Notes: generated by a model not told the origin, from the sequence alone. DNA of 64,000 bases from Sediminihabitans luteus (GCF_002797595.1 NZ_PGFE01000001.1:1239451-1303450); one strand, 5' to 3'. Shown: positions 26,694 through 35,357, numbered from the stretch's first letter. Made by a program: numbers and translations.

Positions 26694-28001
26694 CTAGCGG
26701 TCGATCGCCGTCTGCACGAGGCCGGCGAGGTCGTCGAGCGCGTCCTGCGGCTCCTTCTGGCCGAGCAGGGCCGACTCGACCGCGGGGGCGAAGTCGCCAC
26801 GGACCTCGAGCCACTCGGCGGGGCCGCCCTCGCGCTTGGCGACGTCGAGGTTCTCCATCGCGAACTGCACGAACCGGTTGCCCTGGACGTAGTCGCTGTC
26901 GAGCAGCTCGGTCAGCGCGGGGACGTTGCCGCGCTGCTCGTTGGCGGCGAGCGCCGCGTCGGGGCTCGCGAGGAACTCGAGCAGGGCCTGCGCGGCCTCG
27001 GGGTTCTTGGAGGTCGCGGACCGGGTCGCGAGCGTGCCGCCGAAGAACATGCCCTGGCCGTCGCCCTGGATGATGAAGGGCTCGAGGTTGTCGAGCATCT
27101 CGGGGTCGGCCTCGAGGCCCTGGGTCCACAGGTTGTTGTGGGCGATGCCCATCGCGGCGCGGCCGTTGAGCAAGGGGTTGACGGCCTCGTCGGTCGACGA
27201 GAAGCCGATGTCCTCGACCTTGTACTCGTTGACGAGGTCGGTCATGAGCTGCAGCGCCGAGGTGCCCTCAGGACCGTTGAACGCAGGGGCCGTGTCGTCG
27301 TCGTCGAAGAGGTCGCCGTCGGCCGAGAAGAGCATGGTCTCGAACGCCTGGCGCGAGTCGAGCGACATGATGTCGAAGCCGGTGCGCTCGAGCGTGCCCT
27401 TGTCGTCACGGACGGTGAGCGCCTGGGCCATCTCCACGAGCTCGTCCCAGGTCTGCGGGGGCGCGTCGTAGCCGGCCTCCTTGAGCAGGTCCATGCGGGC
27501 GACCCCGAACCGGGTGTCGAGCATGATCGGCACCGCGTAGACGCCGCCGTCCCAGGTACCGGCGTCGACGATGGCCGGGGTGTAGGACTTGAGCAGCTCG
27601 TCCTCGGTGAGGCCGAGGTCGCTGAGGTCGGCCAGGAGCCCGCGCTCGGCGAATCCTTCGATCCAGCCGACGCCCATCATCATGACGTCGGGCACGGCGC
27701 CCGAGACGGCTGCGGTCGTGAGCTTCTCGTTGAGGTTGCCGTACGTCGTGTAGTCGACGGAGACCGTGACGTCGGGGTACTCCTCGTAGAACTTCGGCAG
27801 GAGCTCGTCCTCGAGCAGCTTCTGGCCGGCGGTCCCCTCGAAGATCGGCGTCAGGAGCGTGATGTCGCCCGACACCTCGCCTTCCAGGGGGGCCGAGGCG
27901 TCGTCGCTCGACCCCGAGCTGCAGGCCGCGAGGCCGAGCGCGAGCGTCGAGAGGGCGGCGGTGACCGCGACCCTGCGACGCGTGAGACTCTTCATGATCA
28001 T
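26694..28001 (-). CDS. Extracellular solute-binding lipoprotein of the sugar ABC importer
   Basis: A 435-residue CUT1 binding protein. The signal peptide ends in lipobox LALGLAACSSG; the mature protein starts with an acidic linker and shows typical binding-protein features (PDVMMMGVGWIEGFAERGLL, GGVYAVPIMLDTRFGVARMD, AAMGIAHNNLWTQGL). ATG 28001 is preferred over 27995 because AAGGA lies 6 nt before it. The divergent gap to lacI holds two similar operator-like sites, so the importer is probably repressed by the LacI protein. Confidence 0.9.
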   Translation of the reverse strand: MIMKSLTRRRVAVTAALSTLALGLAACSSGSSDDASAPLEGEVSGDITLLTPIFEGTAGQKLLEDELLPKFYEEYPDVTVSVDYTTYGNLNEKLTTAAVSGAVPDVMMMGVGWIEGFAERGLLADLSDLGLTEDELLKSYTPAIVDAGTWDGGVYAVPIMLDTRFGVARMDLLKEAGYDAPPQTWDELVEMAQALTVRDDKGTLERTGFDIMSLDSRQAFETMLFSADGDLFDDDDTAPAFNGPEGTSALQLMTDLVNEYKVEDIGFSSTDEAVNPLLNGRAAMGIAHNNLWTQGLEADPEMLDNLEPFIIQGDGQGMFFGGTLATRSATSKNPEAAQALLEFLASPDAALAANEQRGNVPALTELLDSDYVQGNRFVQFAMENLDVAKREGGPAEWLEVRGDFAPAVESALLGQKEPQDALDDLAGLVQTAIDR

Positions 28002-28061
28002 CGTTGATCCTTCGTGTCGTGCTGACGGCGACGATGCCGTCCGCTCCGGGAGGTCTGTGCG

Positions 28062-28075
28062 GTGTAACGATGCAC
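28062..28075. promoter_or_regulatory. Candidate LacI operator 1 (GTGTAACGATGCAC)
   Basis: An imperfect palindrome centred on CG, as in LacI/CcpA-type operators. It shares CGATGCACCA with a second site 122 bp away. It lies 61 bp upstream of the binding-protein start. Confidence 0.55.
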
Positions 28076-28183
28076 CAAGGTACGCACGACCGTCAACGGG
28101 CGTCAACAGGTCCGGTGGCAGCGGTGTCACGGAATCCGCTTGCCGACTGGTCTTGCTCCCGCCCACAGGGAGCGCTAATCTGA

Positions 28184-28197
28184 GTAAATCGATGCAC
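28184..28197. promoter_or_regulatory. Candidate LacI operator 2 (GTAAATCGATGCAC)
   Basis: A second site with the same right half (CGATGCACCA), 41 bp before the lacI start. Two sites facing both divergent genes fit autoregulation and importer control. Confidence 0.55.
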
Positions 28198-28237
28198 CAG
28201 TGCCGGTGTCGTCGACCCCGAAAGCGATGGAGGGCCC

Positions 28238-29368
28238 GTGGGCCGCGTGACTATCCAGCAGGTCGCCAAGGCCGCGAACGTCTCCCCCAGCACCGTCTCC
28301 AACCTCCTCAACGGGAGGACGGAGCGCATGGTGCCGGCCACCCGCGAGCGCATCGAGGCCGCGATCGCCGAGCTCGGGTACCGCCCCAACCGGGCCGCGC
28401 GCCAGCTGCGCACCGGCCGCACCCAGACCGTCGGGCTCATCGTCCCGTCCGTGGGCAACCCGTTCTGGGGCGCGTTCGCCCGCGAGCTCGAGGTCGCCGC
28501 GCTCGCCGTCGGGTGCAGCGTGCTGCTGTGCAACAGCGAGCGCGACCCGGAGCGCGAGCGCCGCTACGTCGAGGAGCTCTGGGAGGACGGCGTGCGCGGC
28601 ATCGTGCTGTGCTCGTCGCTGCCGACGCTCGACCACCTCGCCGACGTCGTCGCGCGCGGCCTGCGACTCGTCACGTTCGACCGGCCTGCGCAGCCCGGCG
28701 ACCCCGACAGCGTCGTGAGCGTGAGCATCGACAACCACGTCGGCGGGTTCCTCGCCGGCTCCCACCTGACGTCGCTCGGGCACGAGCGCCTCACGTTCGT
28801 CTCGGGCTCGCTCGCTTCGGTCAACCGCACGGGCCGGTTCCGTGGGTTCTGCACCGCGCTCGAGGCCGTCGATCTCGACCCCACCGCGATGCCACTGTGG
28901 ACGGGCTTCGAGGACACCCCGTTCGGGGACGTCGAGGCCGCCGAGGTCGGACGACGCGCGGCGCACGCCCTCTTCTCCGGCACCGAGGAGCCTCCGACCG
29001 GCGTCGTCGCGATCAACGACATGACGGCGCTCGGGTTCTGCCGCGGGCTGCGCGACCAGGGCCTGCGGGTCGGCTCGGACGTGTCGGTGGTCGGGTTCGA
29101 CGACATCATCCTGGCCGACCTCTACGACCCGCCGTTGACGACCATCCGCCAGCCCATCGCCCGCATGGCCGCGCTCGCGCTCGGCGAGGTGCTCGACGAC
29201 GGCGACCGCGAGCCCGGCCGCTCGGTGCTCCTGCGGCCCGAGCTCGTCGTGCGCGAGTCGAGCGCTCCCCCGCCCGTCGGCGGCGTCCCCGAGCGGCGGA
29301 CCGCCGAGGTGCGGGCGTCGGACCTGCGGGCGTCCGACGTGAGCACGACGGACGGTGCGGTGCGGTGA
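28238..29368 (+). CDS. LacI-family transcriptional regulator
   Basis: A 376-residue repressor. The N-terminal HTH and hinge are textbook (TIQQVAKAANVSPSTVSNLL, then ELGYRPNRAARQL), followed by a periplasmic-binding-protein-like effector domain (TVGLIVPSVGNPFWGAFARE, GVVAINDMTALGFCRGL, VVGFDDIILADLYDPPLTTI). A dispensable C-terminal tail with a small repeat (RASDLRASDVS) follows. The GTG at 28238 has GGAGGG upstream. It heads an operon with an FAH-family enzyme and a sugar kinase, and is divergent from the importer genes, which it probably represses in the absence of a sugar-acid inducer. Confidence 0.93.
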   Translation: MGRVTIQQVAKAANVSPSTVSNLLNGRTERMVPATRERIEAAIAELGYRPNRAARQLRTGRTQTVGLIVPSVGNPFWGAFARELEVAALAVGCSVLLCNSERDPERERRYVEELWEDGVRGIVLCSSLPTLDHLADVVARGLRLVTFDRPAQPGDPDSVVSVSIDNHVGGFLAGSHLTSLGHERLTFVSGSLASVNRTGRFRGFCTALEAVDLDPTAMPLWTGFEDTPFGDVEAAEVGRRAAHALFSGTEEPPTGVVAINDMTALGFCRGLRDQGLRVGSDVSVVGFDDIILADLYDPPLTTIRQPIARMAALALGEVLDDGDREPGRSVLLRPELVVRESSAPPPVGGVPERRTAEVRASDLRASDVSTTDGAVR

Positions 29369-30222
29369 GGATCGCCCGCCTCGGCCCGGCGGGGGCCGAG
29401 CGCCCCTGCGTCGTCGTCGGCGAGGACGCCTACGTCGACGTGTCCGACGTGCTGCCCGACGTCGACGAGTCCACGATCCCCCGCGGGTTCTCCTGGCTCG
29501 AGCCGCTCGTCGCCGAGCGCACCGCCGCGGGCCTCGCCCGGCCGCTCGACGGACGCCGCCGCGGGGCCCCGGTCGCGCGCCCGCACCAGATCCTGTGCGT
29601 CGGGCTCAACTACCGCGACCACGCGGCCGAGATCGGCGCGGAGGTCCCCGCGATGCCGCTCGTCTTCTCGAAGGCGCCCAACACGATCGTCGGCCCGGAC
29701 GACGACGTGCGCGCCCCCCGCGGCTTCTCGCGACTCGACTGGGAGGTCGAGCTCGCGCTCGTCGTCGGACGCCGCACGAGCTACCTCGGCTCGACCGCGG
29801 AGGCGCGCGAGCACGTGGCGGGCTTCATGGTGCACAACGACGTGAGCGAGCGCGCGTTCCAGGACGACCACGGCGGGCAGATCCTCAAGGGCAAGTCCGC
29901 CGAGACGTTCAGCCCGTGCGGGCCGTGGCTCGTCACGCCCGACGAGGTGCCCGACGTGCTCGCGCTCGGCCTGTGGCTCGACGTCGACGGCACGCGCCGC
30001 CAGACCGGCAGCACCGCGACCATGGTGCTCGACCCGTTCGAGATCCTGGTCCACCTGAGTCGGTACATGGTGCTCGAGCCCGGCGACGTCCTGAGCACCG
30101 GCACGCCGCCGGGCGTCGCGAACGGCATGGCCGAGCCCGCCTGGCTGCAGCCCGGGTCCGTGATGACGCTCGGCGTCGAGGGCCTCGGCACGCAGCGCCA
30201 GCGCGTCGTCGCGCCGCGATGA
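29365..30222 (+). CDS. Fumarylacetoacetate-hydrolase-family protein
   Basis: A 285-residue FAH-fold enzyme. The signatures CVGLNYRDHAAEIG, VFSKAPNTIVGP, DWEVELALVVG (metal-binding Glu pair) and VHNDVSERAFQ (metal-binding Asp) are all present. Family members cleave or dehydrate 2-keto-acid sugars, such as 2,4-diketo-3-deoxy-fuconate, or act as 2-hydroxyhepta-2,4-diene-1,7-dioate isomerase. Its place between a LacI gene and a KDG-type kinase makes a sugar-acid substrate more likely than an aromatic one. Its GTG overlaps the lacI stop and its stop overlaps the kinase start (ATGA). Confidence 0.87.
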   Translation: MRIARLGPAGAERPCVVVGEDAYVDVSDVLPDVDESTIPRGFSWLEPLVAERTAAGLARPLDGRRRGAPVARPHQILCVGLNYRDHAAEIGAEVPAMPLVFSKAPNTIVGPDDDVRAPRGFSRLDWEVELALVVGRRTSYLGSTAEAREHVAGFMVHNDVSERAFQDDHGGQILKGKSAETFSPCGPWLVTPDEVPDVLALGLWLDVDGTRRQTGSTATMVLDPFEILVHLSRYMVLEPGDVLSTGTPPGVANGMAEPAWLQPGSVMTLGVEGLGTQRQRVVAPR

Positions 30223-31205
30223 GCGGCCCGCAGGACCGCGAGGTGGCGGGCGACGCCGGCGCCGCGCACGTGCTCACGGTCGGCGAGACCATGCTGCTCG
30301 TCGGCAGCACGCGGCCCGAGCCGCTCCAGCACAGCACCCGGATGTCGCTCGGCATCGGAGGCGCGGAGAGCAACGTCGCGATCGGCCTGCACCGGCTCGG
30401 GACCGCGGTCACCTGGGTCGGGCGGGTGGGTGACGACTCCGCGGGCGACCTCGTCGAGCGGACGCTGCGCGGCGAGGGCGTGCGCGCGGTCTGCGTGCAC
30501 GACGCGGACGCCCCGACGGGGCTCATGCTCAAGGAGCGCCGGTCGACGGTCGCGACGCACGTCTGGTACTACCGCGCCGGCAGCGCCGGCTCGCGCCTCG
30601 CGCCCGGCGACGTGCCCGACGCGGCGCTGCGCGGCGCGTCCCTCGTGCACCTGACGGGGATCACCCCGGCCCTGTCAACCTCGGCGCGGCGTCTCGTGCT
30701 CGACCTCGTGGAGCGTGCCGTGCAGCTCGGCGTCCCGCTCTCGTTCGACCTCAACTACCGCTCGGCGCTGTGGACCCGTGCGCAGGCCCGCGCGCTGTAC
30801 GCCGAGGTCGTGCCCCGCTGCGACGTCGTCTTCGCGGGAGAGGACGAGGCCGCGATCCTCGTCGGCCCCTCGACGGACGCCGTCACCTCGGCCGAGCGCG
30901 TGCGCGCCCTGGGCGCCCGGACCGTCGTGGTCAAGCGCGGGGCGGACGGCGCGGTGTGCGTGGGCCCGGAGGGGACCTCGTCGCGCCCCGCCGTCCCCGT
31001 CGACGTGCGCGACACCGTCGGGGCGGGCGACGCGTTCGTCGCCGGGTACCTCGCGGAGCACCTGCGCGGCGAGTGCCAGGACGCCGCGCTCGCGACCGCG
31101 ACCGCCGTGGGCGCGTACGCGTGCACGGGCGACGGCGACTGGGAGTCGCTCCCTCGGCGCCGCGACCTCGCGCTGCTGACGAGCGCCGAGCCGGTCACGC
31201 GGTAG
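30219..31205 (+). CDS. kdgK: PfkB-family sugar kinase, probably 2-keto-3-deoxygluconate kinase
   Basis: A 328-residue ribokinase-fold kinase. The N-terminal substrate motif is GIGGAESNVAIGLHRLG and the C-terminal ATP/anion-hole motif DTVGAGDAFVAGYL contains the catalytic Asp. The sequence between (LMLKERRSTVATHVWYYRAG) is typical of KDG kinases, where a Tyr/Arg pair binds the keto acid. It would phosphorylate KDG to KDPG, the usual outlet of uronate breakdown. No KDPG aldolase is in the window. The stop codon directly abuts the convergent MFS gene. Confidence 0.82.
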   Translation: MSGPQDREVAGDAGAAHVLTVGETMLLVGSTRPEPLQHSTRMSLGIGGAESNVAIGLHRLGTAVTWVGRVGDDSAGDLVERTLRGEGVRAVCVHDADAPTGLMLKERRSTVATHVWYYRAGSAGSRLAPGDVPDAALRGASLVHLTGITPALSTSARRLVLDLVERAVQLGVPLSFDLNYRSALWTRAQARALYAEVVPRCDVVFAGEDEAAILVGPSTDAVTSAERVRALGARTVVVKRGADGAVCVGPEGTSSRPAVPVDVRDTVGAGDAFVAGYLAEHLRGECQDAALATATAVGAYACTGDGDWESLPRRRDLALLTSAEPVTR

Positions 31206-32783
31206 TCAGGTGGTGCTGCCCGCCCGCTCGTCGTCCGTGCGACGCCCGAGCGTGAGGGTCGCGCCGAGGCCGAGCAGCAGGAACGCGCCCGCGGCCCACG
31301 CGGAGTAGCGCGTGCCCTGCGTGAGGGCGTCGCGCGCGTCGTCGGCCGCGGCGGCGGTGCGCTCGTCCTGCGCGAGGCCGGCGATCGCGCCGCCCGAGCT
31401 GTCGACCACGGCCGAGACGACGGTCGAGCGCTGGTCCGCGGGGACGCCGTCCGCCTCGAGGCGCGCGTCGAGGGTCGCCGCGGTGGAGGTGAACAGCACG
31501 GTCCCGAGGATCGCGATGCCGAGCGCCGAGCCCACCTGGCGCGCGGTGCTCTGCGTGCCCGAGGCCGCACCGGACGCCTCGACCGGGACGTCGGCGAGCA
31601 CCACGCCCGTGAGCTGGGCCGTCGCGAGGCCGACGCCGAACCCGTAGACCGCGAGGAAAGGGACCACGGTCTGCCACGTCGAGGTGGGGCTCGCGACGAG
31701 GCCGAGGCCCACGACGCCCACGATCTCGGCCGTGATCCCGGCCCGCACGACCGCGACGGCACCGAACCGCTGCGTGAGCGGCTGGGCCGCGCCGCTCGCG
31801 AGGAACGAGCCGCCCGCGAGCGCCACGAGGATCCACCCGGTCGCGAGGGCGTCGTAGCCGAGCACGTTCTGCAGCCAGATCGGCAGCGACAGCAGGATCC
31901 CGAACTCGCCGAGCGAGACCACGAGCGCCGCGACGTTGCCGTTGCGGAACGACGCGATCGTGAAGAGCTCGAGCGGGACGAGCGTGGGGAGGTCGGCCGC
32001 CGCGCGCCGTCGGCTGCGGGTCACGAACAGCACGGCGCCGAGCACGCCGATCGCGAGCGCGAACGGGACCGGGGAGACGCCCAGCGGCCACCAGGTCGCG
32101 GACTCCTCGAGCGTCGTCCACCAGCCGAGGGACCGGCCCTCGATGAGGCCGAACACGATGCCGCCGAACGTCATGACCGACAGGAGTGCCGCGACGAGGT
32201 CGGTGCCGCGGTCGTCGTCGGCCCGGGACTCGTCGACCACGAGCGCGGCGGCGACGAGGATCACGACCGCGATCGGGATGTTGATGCCGAACGCCCAGCG
32301 CCACGAGTAGTCGGTCGTGAGCCAGCCGCCGAGCAGGGGCCCGAGGGCCGCCATGCCGCCGATCGTGGAGCCCCAGACCGCGAACGCGATGCCCCGCTCC
32401 CGGCCGCGGAACGTCGCGTTGATGATCGACAGGGTGGTCGGCAGGATCATCGCGCCGCCGAGACCCTGCACGAGGCGCGCGACGATGAGCAGGCTCCCCG
32501 TGGGGGCGAGCGCGGCGAGCAGGGACGACGCCGCGAAGACCGCGACGCCGATCATCATGACGCGACGGCGGCCCCAGCGGTCGGCGAGGACGCCGAGCAC
32601 GAGCAGCAGCGACGCGAAGACCAGGGTGTACGACTCCTGCACCCACTGGACCTGGGTCGAGTCGATGCCGAGGTCGTCGACGATCGACGGGATCGCGACG
32701 TTGACGATCGTCGAGTCGACGATGATGAGCGAGACGGCGACCGACACCGTCACGAGTGCGAACCATCTGCGGCGTTCCGCCAC
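31206..32783 (-). CDS. MFS drug transporter, DHA2 (EmrB/QacA) family
   Basis: A 525-residue, fourteen-helix proton-driven exporter. Motif A is LGVLADRWGRRRVMM, and the DHA2 motif in helix 5 is visible around FAVWGSTIGGMAALGPLLGG. The last part is a large Ala/Asp-rich extracellular loop and a final helix. I prefer the GTG at 32783 over ATG 32807 because GGAGG is 5 nt before the GTG. A 14-bp perfect palindrome covers the region just upstream and may be a repressor site; the repressor gene is not adjacent. Confidence 0.87.
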   Translation of the reverse strand: MAERRRWFALVTVSVAVSLIIVDSTIVNVAIPSIVDDLGIDSTQVQWVQESYTLVFASLLLVLGVLADRWGRRRVMMIGVAVFAASSLLAALAPTGSLLIVARLVQGLGGAMILPTTLSIINATFRGRERGIAFAVWGSTIGGMAALGPLLGGWLTTDYSWRWAFGINIPIAVVILVAAALVVDESRADDDRGTDLVAALLSVMTFGGIVFGLIEGRSLGWWTTLEESATWWPLGVSPVPFALAIGVLGAVLFVTRSRRRAAADLPTLVPLELFTIASFRNGNVAALVVSLGEFGILLSLPIWLQNVLGYDALATGWILVALAGGSFLASGAAQPLTQRFGAVAVVRAGITAEIVGVVGLGLVASPTSTWQTVVPFLAVYGFGVGLATAQLTGVVLADVPVEASGAASGTQSTARQVGSALGIAILGTVLFTSTAATLDARLEADGVPADQRSTVVSAVVDSSGGAIAGLAQDERTAAAADDARDALTQGTRYSAWAAGAFLLLGLGATLTLGRRTDDERAGSTT

Positions 32784-32799
32784 GGGGACCTCCAGAATG

Positions 32800-32813
32800 C
32801 TCAGCATGCTGAG
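32800..32813. promoter_or_regulatory. Perfect palindrome CTCAGCATGCTGAG before the DHA2 pump gene
   Basis: A 14-bp perfect palindrome 17 bp upstream of the preferred GTG start. It is of the kind bound by MarR or TetR repressors of efflux pumps. It also contains the alternative ATG, so a bound repressor would cover the translation start region. Confidence 0.45.
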
Positions 32814-32840
32814 TTTCTGAGGCTACCGCTCCTGCCCGCG

Positions 32841-33893
32841 TCAGGCGAATGACGCGGGCAACCGGTCCAGGTGCTGGTCGAGCACGAGCCGTGAGCCGTC
32901 GTGCCGCAGCCGACCCCACGCGCCGTTGACCAGGGTCAGGTGCGGGGCCACGTGCCCGCAGTCGACGTCCGCCACCACCGGCACGCCCAGCGGGGCGAGG
33001 GCGTCCAGGACGGCGTCGTCCTGCGTGAGGGTCGGCGAGCCCGGGGCCGACGTCCTGCCGACCATGACCGCCGCGGCGCCGTCGAAGAACCCCGCGAGAC
33101 GCAGCCCGTGCAGCGCGCGGCACGTGCTGTACGCGTCCTGCTCGGCCGCCTCGACGTACACCAGGAGCGGCTCGTCGCCCGCGGGCCCGCGCAGCGCCGA
33201 CGTGTCCGCGAACCGGCTCCCGCCGAGCGGACCGAGCGTCTCCAGGCAGCCCCCGACCAGCCGGCCCGCCACGTCGAGCGGACCCGCGCCCGCGAGCACG
33301 CGCCACTCCCCCGCCCCGTCCCAGGTGCGCGACGTGACCGTCGGGTCGTCCTCCCAACGGTCCGGCGGCCCCGCCCGGTGCACGCCCGGCGACCACTGCC
33401 GGAGGACGCCGTCCGGCCACGCCGCCCCCGACGCGACGTCGAGCCAGTGCGCGAGCCCCGGCGCCTGCGCGTACGGGGTGTCCATGAGGTTCGCGGCGTG
33501 CAGCGTCGCCCAGCCCGCGACCACCGTCAGCGGCGTCAACAGGGTCGAGACGTCCGAGAAGCCGACGACCCACGTCGGCTCGGCGTCACGCAACGCGTCG
33601 AGATCCAGCAGACCCACCAGGTCGATCGCGGTCTCACCGCCCCACGGAGGCACGACCGCCCGCACCCGCGGGTCCAGCAGCATCGCCATGAGCTCGTCCG
33701 CGCGCTCGCGCGCCGGGGCGCTCACGTGCGACGACCCGTCGAGGCACGCCCCCAGCTCGACCCGGAACCCGCGCTCCCGCAGCCACCCGACCGCGAACTC
33801 GAGCCGCGGCCACAACGAGGCAGGGATGCCGGACGACGGAGCCGTGACCGCGATCGTGTCGCCGGGTCGCAGCGGGGCGGGGAGACGGACCAT
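32841..33893 (-). CDS. LD-carboxypeptidase (peptidase S66, MccF-like)
   Basis: A 350-residue serine peptidase of family S66, which removes the terminal D-residue from murein tetrapeptides or, in MccF, inactivates microcin C7. The nucleophile is in VVGFSDVSTLL (S113), and the Glu and His partners are expected in YVEAAEQD and DCGHVAPHLTL. N-terminal RPGDTIAVTAPSS matches the family opening. There is no signal peptide, so it is cytoplasmic, as expected for murein recycling. It is a single gene; murein recycling is more probable than immunity given no peptide operon nearby. Confidence 0.87.
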   Translation of the reverse strand: MVRLPAPLRPGDTIAVTAPSSGIPASLWPRLEFAVGWLRERGFRVELGACLDGSSHVSAPARERADELMAMLLDPRVRAVVPPWGGETAIDLVGLLDLDALRDAEPTWVVGFSDVSTLLTPLTVVAGWATLHAANLMDTPYAQAPGLAHWLDVASGAAWPDGVLRQWSPGVHRAGPPDRWEDDPTVTSRTWDGAGEWRVLAGAGPLDVAGRLVGGCLETLGPLGGSRFADTSALRGPAGDEPLLVYVEAAEQDAYSTCRALHGLRLAGFFDGAAAVMVGRTSAPGSPTLTQDDAVLDALAPLGVPVVADVDCGHVAPHLTLVNGAWGRLRHDGSRLVLDQHLDRLPASFA

Positions 33894-34004
33894 GGGGGCA
33901 TGCTGCCACCCGGGCGGGTGGTGCGGAGGCAACGGCGCGGCGCGCGGGCGTTCCGCTGCCCACGAAGCGTCCTCCGCGTGGAGCCCGCCAGGGGCCCTAC
34001 GGTC

Positions 34005-34418
34005 ATGGGCATGACGAGGGCGGTGGGTGACGAGCGGGTGCTCGCGGGCGAGACCATGCACCAGGAGGAGCTGCGACGGAGCCGTCGCCTCGCGCGAACA
34101 TGGATGATCCTCGCCATCGCCCCGCTCGCGCTGGGCACGGCTTTCGGCCTCTCGTTCCTCTGGACGGCTGACGTCGAGGACCAGGTGCGGGAGGAGGCGA
34201 TGACTGCCCTCGAGGCGGGCGCTCCGCCGGGCGTCGAGATCGTGGGCTCGATCAGCTACGGCATCGAGGACGGCGACGACGACTACGTCGCACACGTCGC
34301 GAACGGAGTGCGGGGCGAGACGGAGGTGCTGTGGAGGGTGGCCGTCGACACGGGCGAGGCGACCTGCGCGGATCTGCCGGTGCGCTGGCTCTTCTTCGAC
34401 GACGGACTCACCGGGTAG
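34005..34418 (+). CDS. Small hypothetical membrane protein
   Basis: A 137-residue protein with one N-terminal membrane helix (about residues 32-53, WMILAIAPLALGTAFGLSFL) and an acidic extracytoplasmic domain containing EIVGSISYGIEDGDDDYVAH. I do not recognise the family. Two ATG codons (34005 and 34011) are possible and neither has a strong ribosome binding site. It lies at the left edge of the lower-GC island and may be the last native gene before it. Confidence 0.6.
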   Translation: MGMTRAVGDERVLAGETMHQEELRRSRRLARTWMILAIAPLALGTAFGLSFLWTADVEDQVREEAMTALEAGAPPGVEIVGSISYGIEDGDDDYVAHVANGVRGETEVLWRVAVDTGEATCADLPVRWLFFDDGLTG

Positions 34419-34519
34419 CCGCTGAGGGTCGCATGGAAGATCTGGCGGACTACGAAGCTGGGCAGAACGAAGGTGCGCTTCGCCAGCGTGAACCGCCCTG
34501 GGTCTGATGGAGGCTCTGG

Positions 34520-34915
34520 TCACTTTATTTCGGCGAAGTCGACCGGCGGGACGCCTCCGAGGTAGCCGTGCAAGCGCTCGGCGTTGTGCCAGTGGGCCCA
34601 CCCGAGGGTGGCGAGCTCGACGTCCTCGACGGTCTTCCACGGCGGGTCAGCGGATGAGTTCGGCCTTGTTGTAGCCGTTCACGGTCTGGACCAGCGCGTT
34701 GTCGTAAGAGTCCCCGACGGTCCCGATCGATGGCGTCGCGCCGATCTCCGCGAGCCGCTCGCCGTAGCGAGTGCTCGTGAACTGAGCTCCGGCGGCCGAG
34801 TGGCACCGTAGTCCGGCCAGGCGGGTGCCGCGGGACCCGCGGGTCATCTCGATAGCGTCGAGCACCATGGTGGTGCGCATGTGCGCCGCGACTCGCCAGC
34901 CGACGATTGTGCGCG
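34520..34915 (-). pseudogene. Decayed IS3-type transposase OrfB (C-terminal half)
   Basis: Remnant of an IS3-family integrase-type transposase. The reading TIVGWRVAAHMRTTMVLDAI to GDSYDNALVQTVNGY is followed by a frameshift near 34645, after which PWKTVEDVELATLGWAHWHN continues in another frame to a stop at 34520. The N-terminal half with the first catalytic Asp is missing. The second Asp is replaced (CHSAAG where family members have CHSDxG), and the Glu is replaced (NALVQ for NALAE). It is long dead. Confidence 0.8.
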
Positions 34916-35226
34916 AGCTTGGGAACACCCCTGTTCGCTCAGGATCGGACAAGTTTAGAAGATTTGTCCAGGCGAAAGGTGAAAGTTTGTCCGGACAGAC
35001 GACCAGTTCCAGAATCGCATTAGCATGGCTGCTAGCTAACCCGCTCGCCAGACGTGAATAATTAACAGCACCGAGCGGGTGAAGTTCGAAGCATCCCTTG
35101 CGGTGTCGATCTGGATGGTGCATGATCAGTTCATCGACCAGGGCCCGGCCCGAATCGATGAACCCTGCGGAGAAGGTGACGAGGTCCGAACTCGCCACCC
35201 GGTTCAGCGAGTTGCTTGGCATTGAG
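34916..35226. other. Lower-GC intergenic stretch, left part of the island
   Basis: About 310 bp with more A+T than the rest of the window and no supportable gene. Short open frames exist on both strands but show no known motif. It contains scattered small inverted repeats such as GTCCGGAC (34989-34996) and looks like old mobile-element debris. Confidence 0.4.
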
Positions 35227-35245
35227 GGATGGGTCCATACCATCC
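35227..35245 (+). other. Isolated hairpin with TCCA loop
   Basis: GGATGG and CCATCC form a 6-bp stem around a 7-nt loop GTCCATA, followed by GGAG. The whole unit resembles the later hairpin at 35411-35433 (GATGG, TCCA loop, CCATCCGGAG), so it looks like a duplicated copy lying upstream of the main leader. Confidence 0.5.
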
Positions 35246-35294
35246 GGAGCCGCGGCAGTCGCCGAGCCCCGTAAGGGTGCACTTTCGTTCAGAC

Positions 35295-35323
35295 TTGACC
35301 TATGAGGCCCCCTATGTTAGGGT
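35295..35323 (+). promoter_or_regulatory. Predicted promoter of the DGQHR gene
   Basis: TTGACC and TAGGGT are separated by 17 bp, a good sigma-A match for an actinobacterium. Transcription from here would give a leader of about 290 nt before the gene. The -10 region also lies in a small hairpin (CCCTA-TGT-TAGGG), so a regulatory role of that palindrome is possible. Confidence 0.5.
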
Positions 35324-35357
35324 AGCTCTCGGCAGGTATGACTGTAGCTGCGGAACG

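Noticed and set aside
32841..33893. Microcin C7 immunity (MccF) with a peptide-antibiotic operon
   Set aside because: No mcc biosynthesis genes nearby; the S66 peptidase is more simply a murein-recycling enzyme.
34647..35282. A 211-residue protein on the minus strand
   Set aside because: Only its C-terminal part matches a transposase; the N-terminal extension is unrelated intergenic sequence and the ORF is truncated by a frameshift.
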